Of a stretch of 14,482 nucleotides of DNA, positions 13,804 through 14,482 are shown piece by piece (the first letter of the stretch is position 1; each line of letters starts with the position of its first letter). Position numbers and translations under genes: made by a program. The DNA is from Megasphaera sp. UBA1696. GTDB taxonomy: Bacteria > Bacillota > Negativicutes > Veillonellales > Megasphaeraceae. Location: assembly GCA_002319965.1 (NCBI GenBank), contig DCJQ01000005.1:1-14482 (forward strand). Reading direction: 5' to 3'. The notes under the pieces are model-generated. The model was not told the DNA's origin. It searched no databases and worked only from the letters and a program-made list of their open reading frames with translations.

Positions 13804-13940
13804 GTTAGTCATTTTATGGCCAGTATTATGTATTTTTATAGTCAGTTTAGACAGCACGGCGCAGTTTTATCCTGCCGTCGATGATTCGCCGTTAAATATG
13901 ATACAATAACCCTAGAATACATGGAAAGGAGAGGATGCTT

Positions 13941-14482
13941 ATGAAGTTCAGCTCCACTTATATAAGGCCTGTAAAATGGGCATTTTTAAGCGCCTGTCTG
14001 CTCTCGTTGATTCACGTCATCAGTGCCCTGGCCGTGCCGACTTTAACGGCCAGCATCATCAACGAAGGCGTTCTACACGGCGATATCGACGCCATCAGCC
14101 GCCTCAGCATCGCCATGCTGGCAGCGTCTCTGGTGACCGTAACCGGCTCGTTAGGTGCCGTCTATTTGAGCTCCCACATCGCCTCCCGGGTCAGCCTTAC
14201 CATGCGCCAACAACTGGTACTGGCCCTGCAGGACTTTTCCCTCTCCGATTTTTCTAAATACGGGACGGGTACCCTGCTCATGCGGGCCACGCGAGACGTC
14301 GAAAAAATCCAGTCCGTCCTCGCTGAAGGCATCAACATGATTCTTCCCATGCCCCTCATGATCCTCGTCGGCTTGGGACTCACCTTTTATAAAAGTTTTG
14401 AAATGGGGCTCATCATCTTGAGTCTGATGATTCTCATGGTCGGCCTCATGATTTCCATTCAAAAATCAAAACCACCAGTTTA
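13941..14482 (+). CDS. ABC exporter, N-terminal transmembrane part (3' end outside window)
   Basis: The ATG at 13941 has AAAGGAG about 10 nt upstream, and a TACAAT -10-like box lies at 13902-13907 with no good -35. The frame stays open to the window edge for 180 residues. It begins with a cytoplasmic start and a first membrane helix (WAFLSACLLSLIHVISALAV), then PTLTASIINEGV, a second helix near 55-80 (SIAMLAASLVTVTGSLGAVY), the cytoplasmic coupling region SRVSLTMRQQLVLALQDFSL and SDFSKYGTGTLLMRATRDVE, and two further helices (about 135-170). This is the layout of MdlA/MdlB/YheI-type heterodimeric exporters with a fused ATPase domain, which would follow outside the window, probably together with a partner half. 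The substrate is unknown. It is divergent from the adhesin gene. Confidence 0.88.
   Translation, partial: MKFSSTYIRPVKWAFLSACLLSLIHVISALAVPTLTASIINEGVLHGDIDAISRLSIAMLAASLVTVTGSLGAVYLSSHIASRVSLTMRQQLVLALQDFSLSDFSKYGTGTLLMRATRDVEKIQSVLAEGINMILPMPLMILVGLGLTFYKSFEMGLIILSLMILMVGLMISIQKSKPPV

Noticed and set aside
1..14482. CRISPR arrays, tRNA or rRNA genes, insertion sequences, integrases
   Set aside because: I looked for regularly spaced repeats, tRNA-like cloverleafs and transposase or integrase motifs on both strands and found none.

Overview
The window looks like chromosome of a diderm Firmicute (Negativicutes). A Megasphaera-like Veillonellaceae is my best guess, not proven. Three things point that way: strong AGGAGG-type ribosome binding sites and Firmicute gene families, many G+C-rich ORFs of roughly Megasphaera-like composition, and a trimeric autotransporter adhesin with an ESPR-type leader and a YadA outer-membrane anchor, which needs an outer membrane. 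There are no rRNA or tRNA genes, CRISPR arrays, transposases or integrases that I can see.

Layout. 1-346: the 3' end of a SAM methyltransferase and a bidirectional terminator. 356-2240: a solitary AAA-ATPase/PD-(D/E)XK protein of unknown role with a long A+T-rich upstream region. 2290-4662: two tandem radical-SAM paralogues, the first broken by a single-base frameshift, divergent from an HxlR-type regulator; the two predicted promoters share the same -10 bases. 4679-7624: an iron-dependent alcohol dehydrogenase plus sugar O-acetyltransferase operon, divergent from an AraC-type regulator (an arrangement analogous to yqhD/yqhC of E. coli), again with overlapping -10 boxes. 7601-8339: a LysE-type exporter whose 3' end overlaps that of the AraC gene.

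8340-10738 is a reshuffled accessory patch. It holds a more A+T-rich NfsA-like nitroreductase and a 42-codon small ORF, bracketed by two 25-bp near-identical direct repeats. The right repeat is one arm of the terminator of a flavodoxin gene. That flavodoxin abuts a LysR regulator that has lost its whole DNA-binding half and, apparently, the shared promoter region. A long interrupted hairpin (10754-10832) then separates this patch from the 952-aa trimeric autotransporter (10864-13722). Divergent from the adhesin is the start of an ABC exporter that runs off the window.

How the genes fit together: the window is rich in small redox and detoxification units (Fe-alcohol dehydrogenase, nitroreductase, flavodoxin, HxlR with its conserved Cys, paired radical-SAM enzymes), each with or once with its own divergent regulator. 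The least understood are the HxlR/paired radical-SAM locus, the repeat-bracketed nitroreductase segment, and the adhesin, which carries a coiled coil after its membrane barrel.
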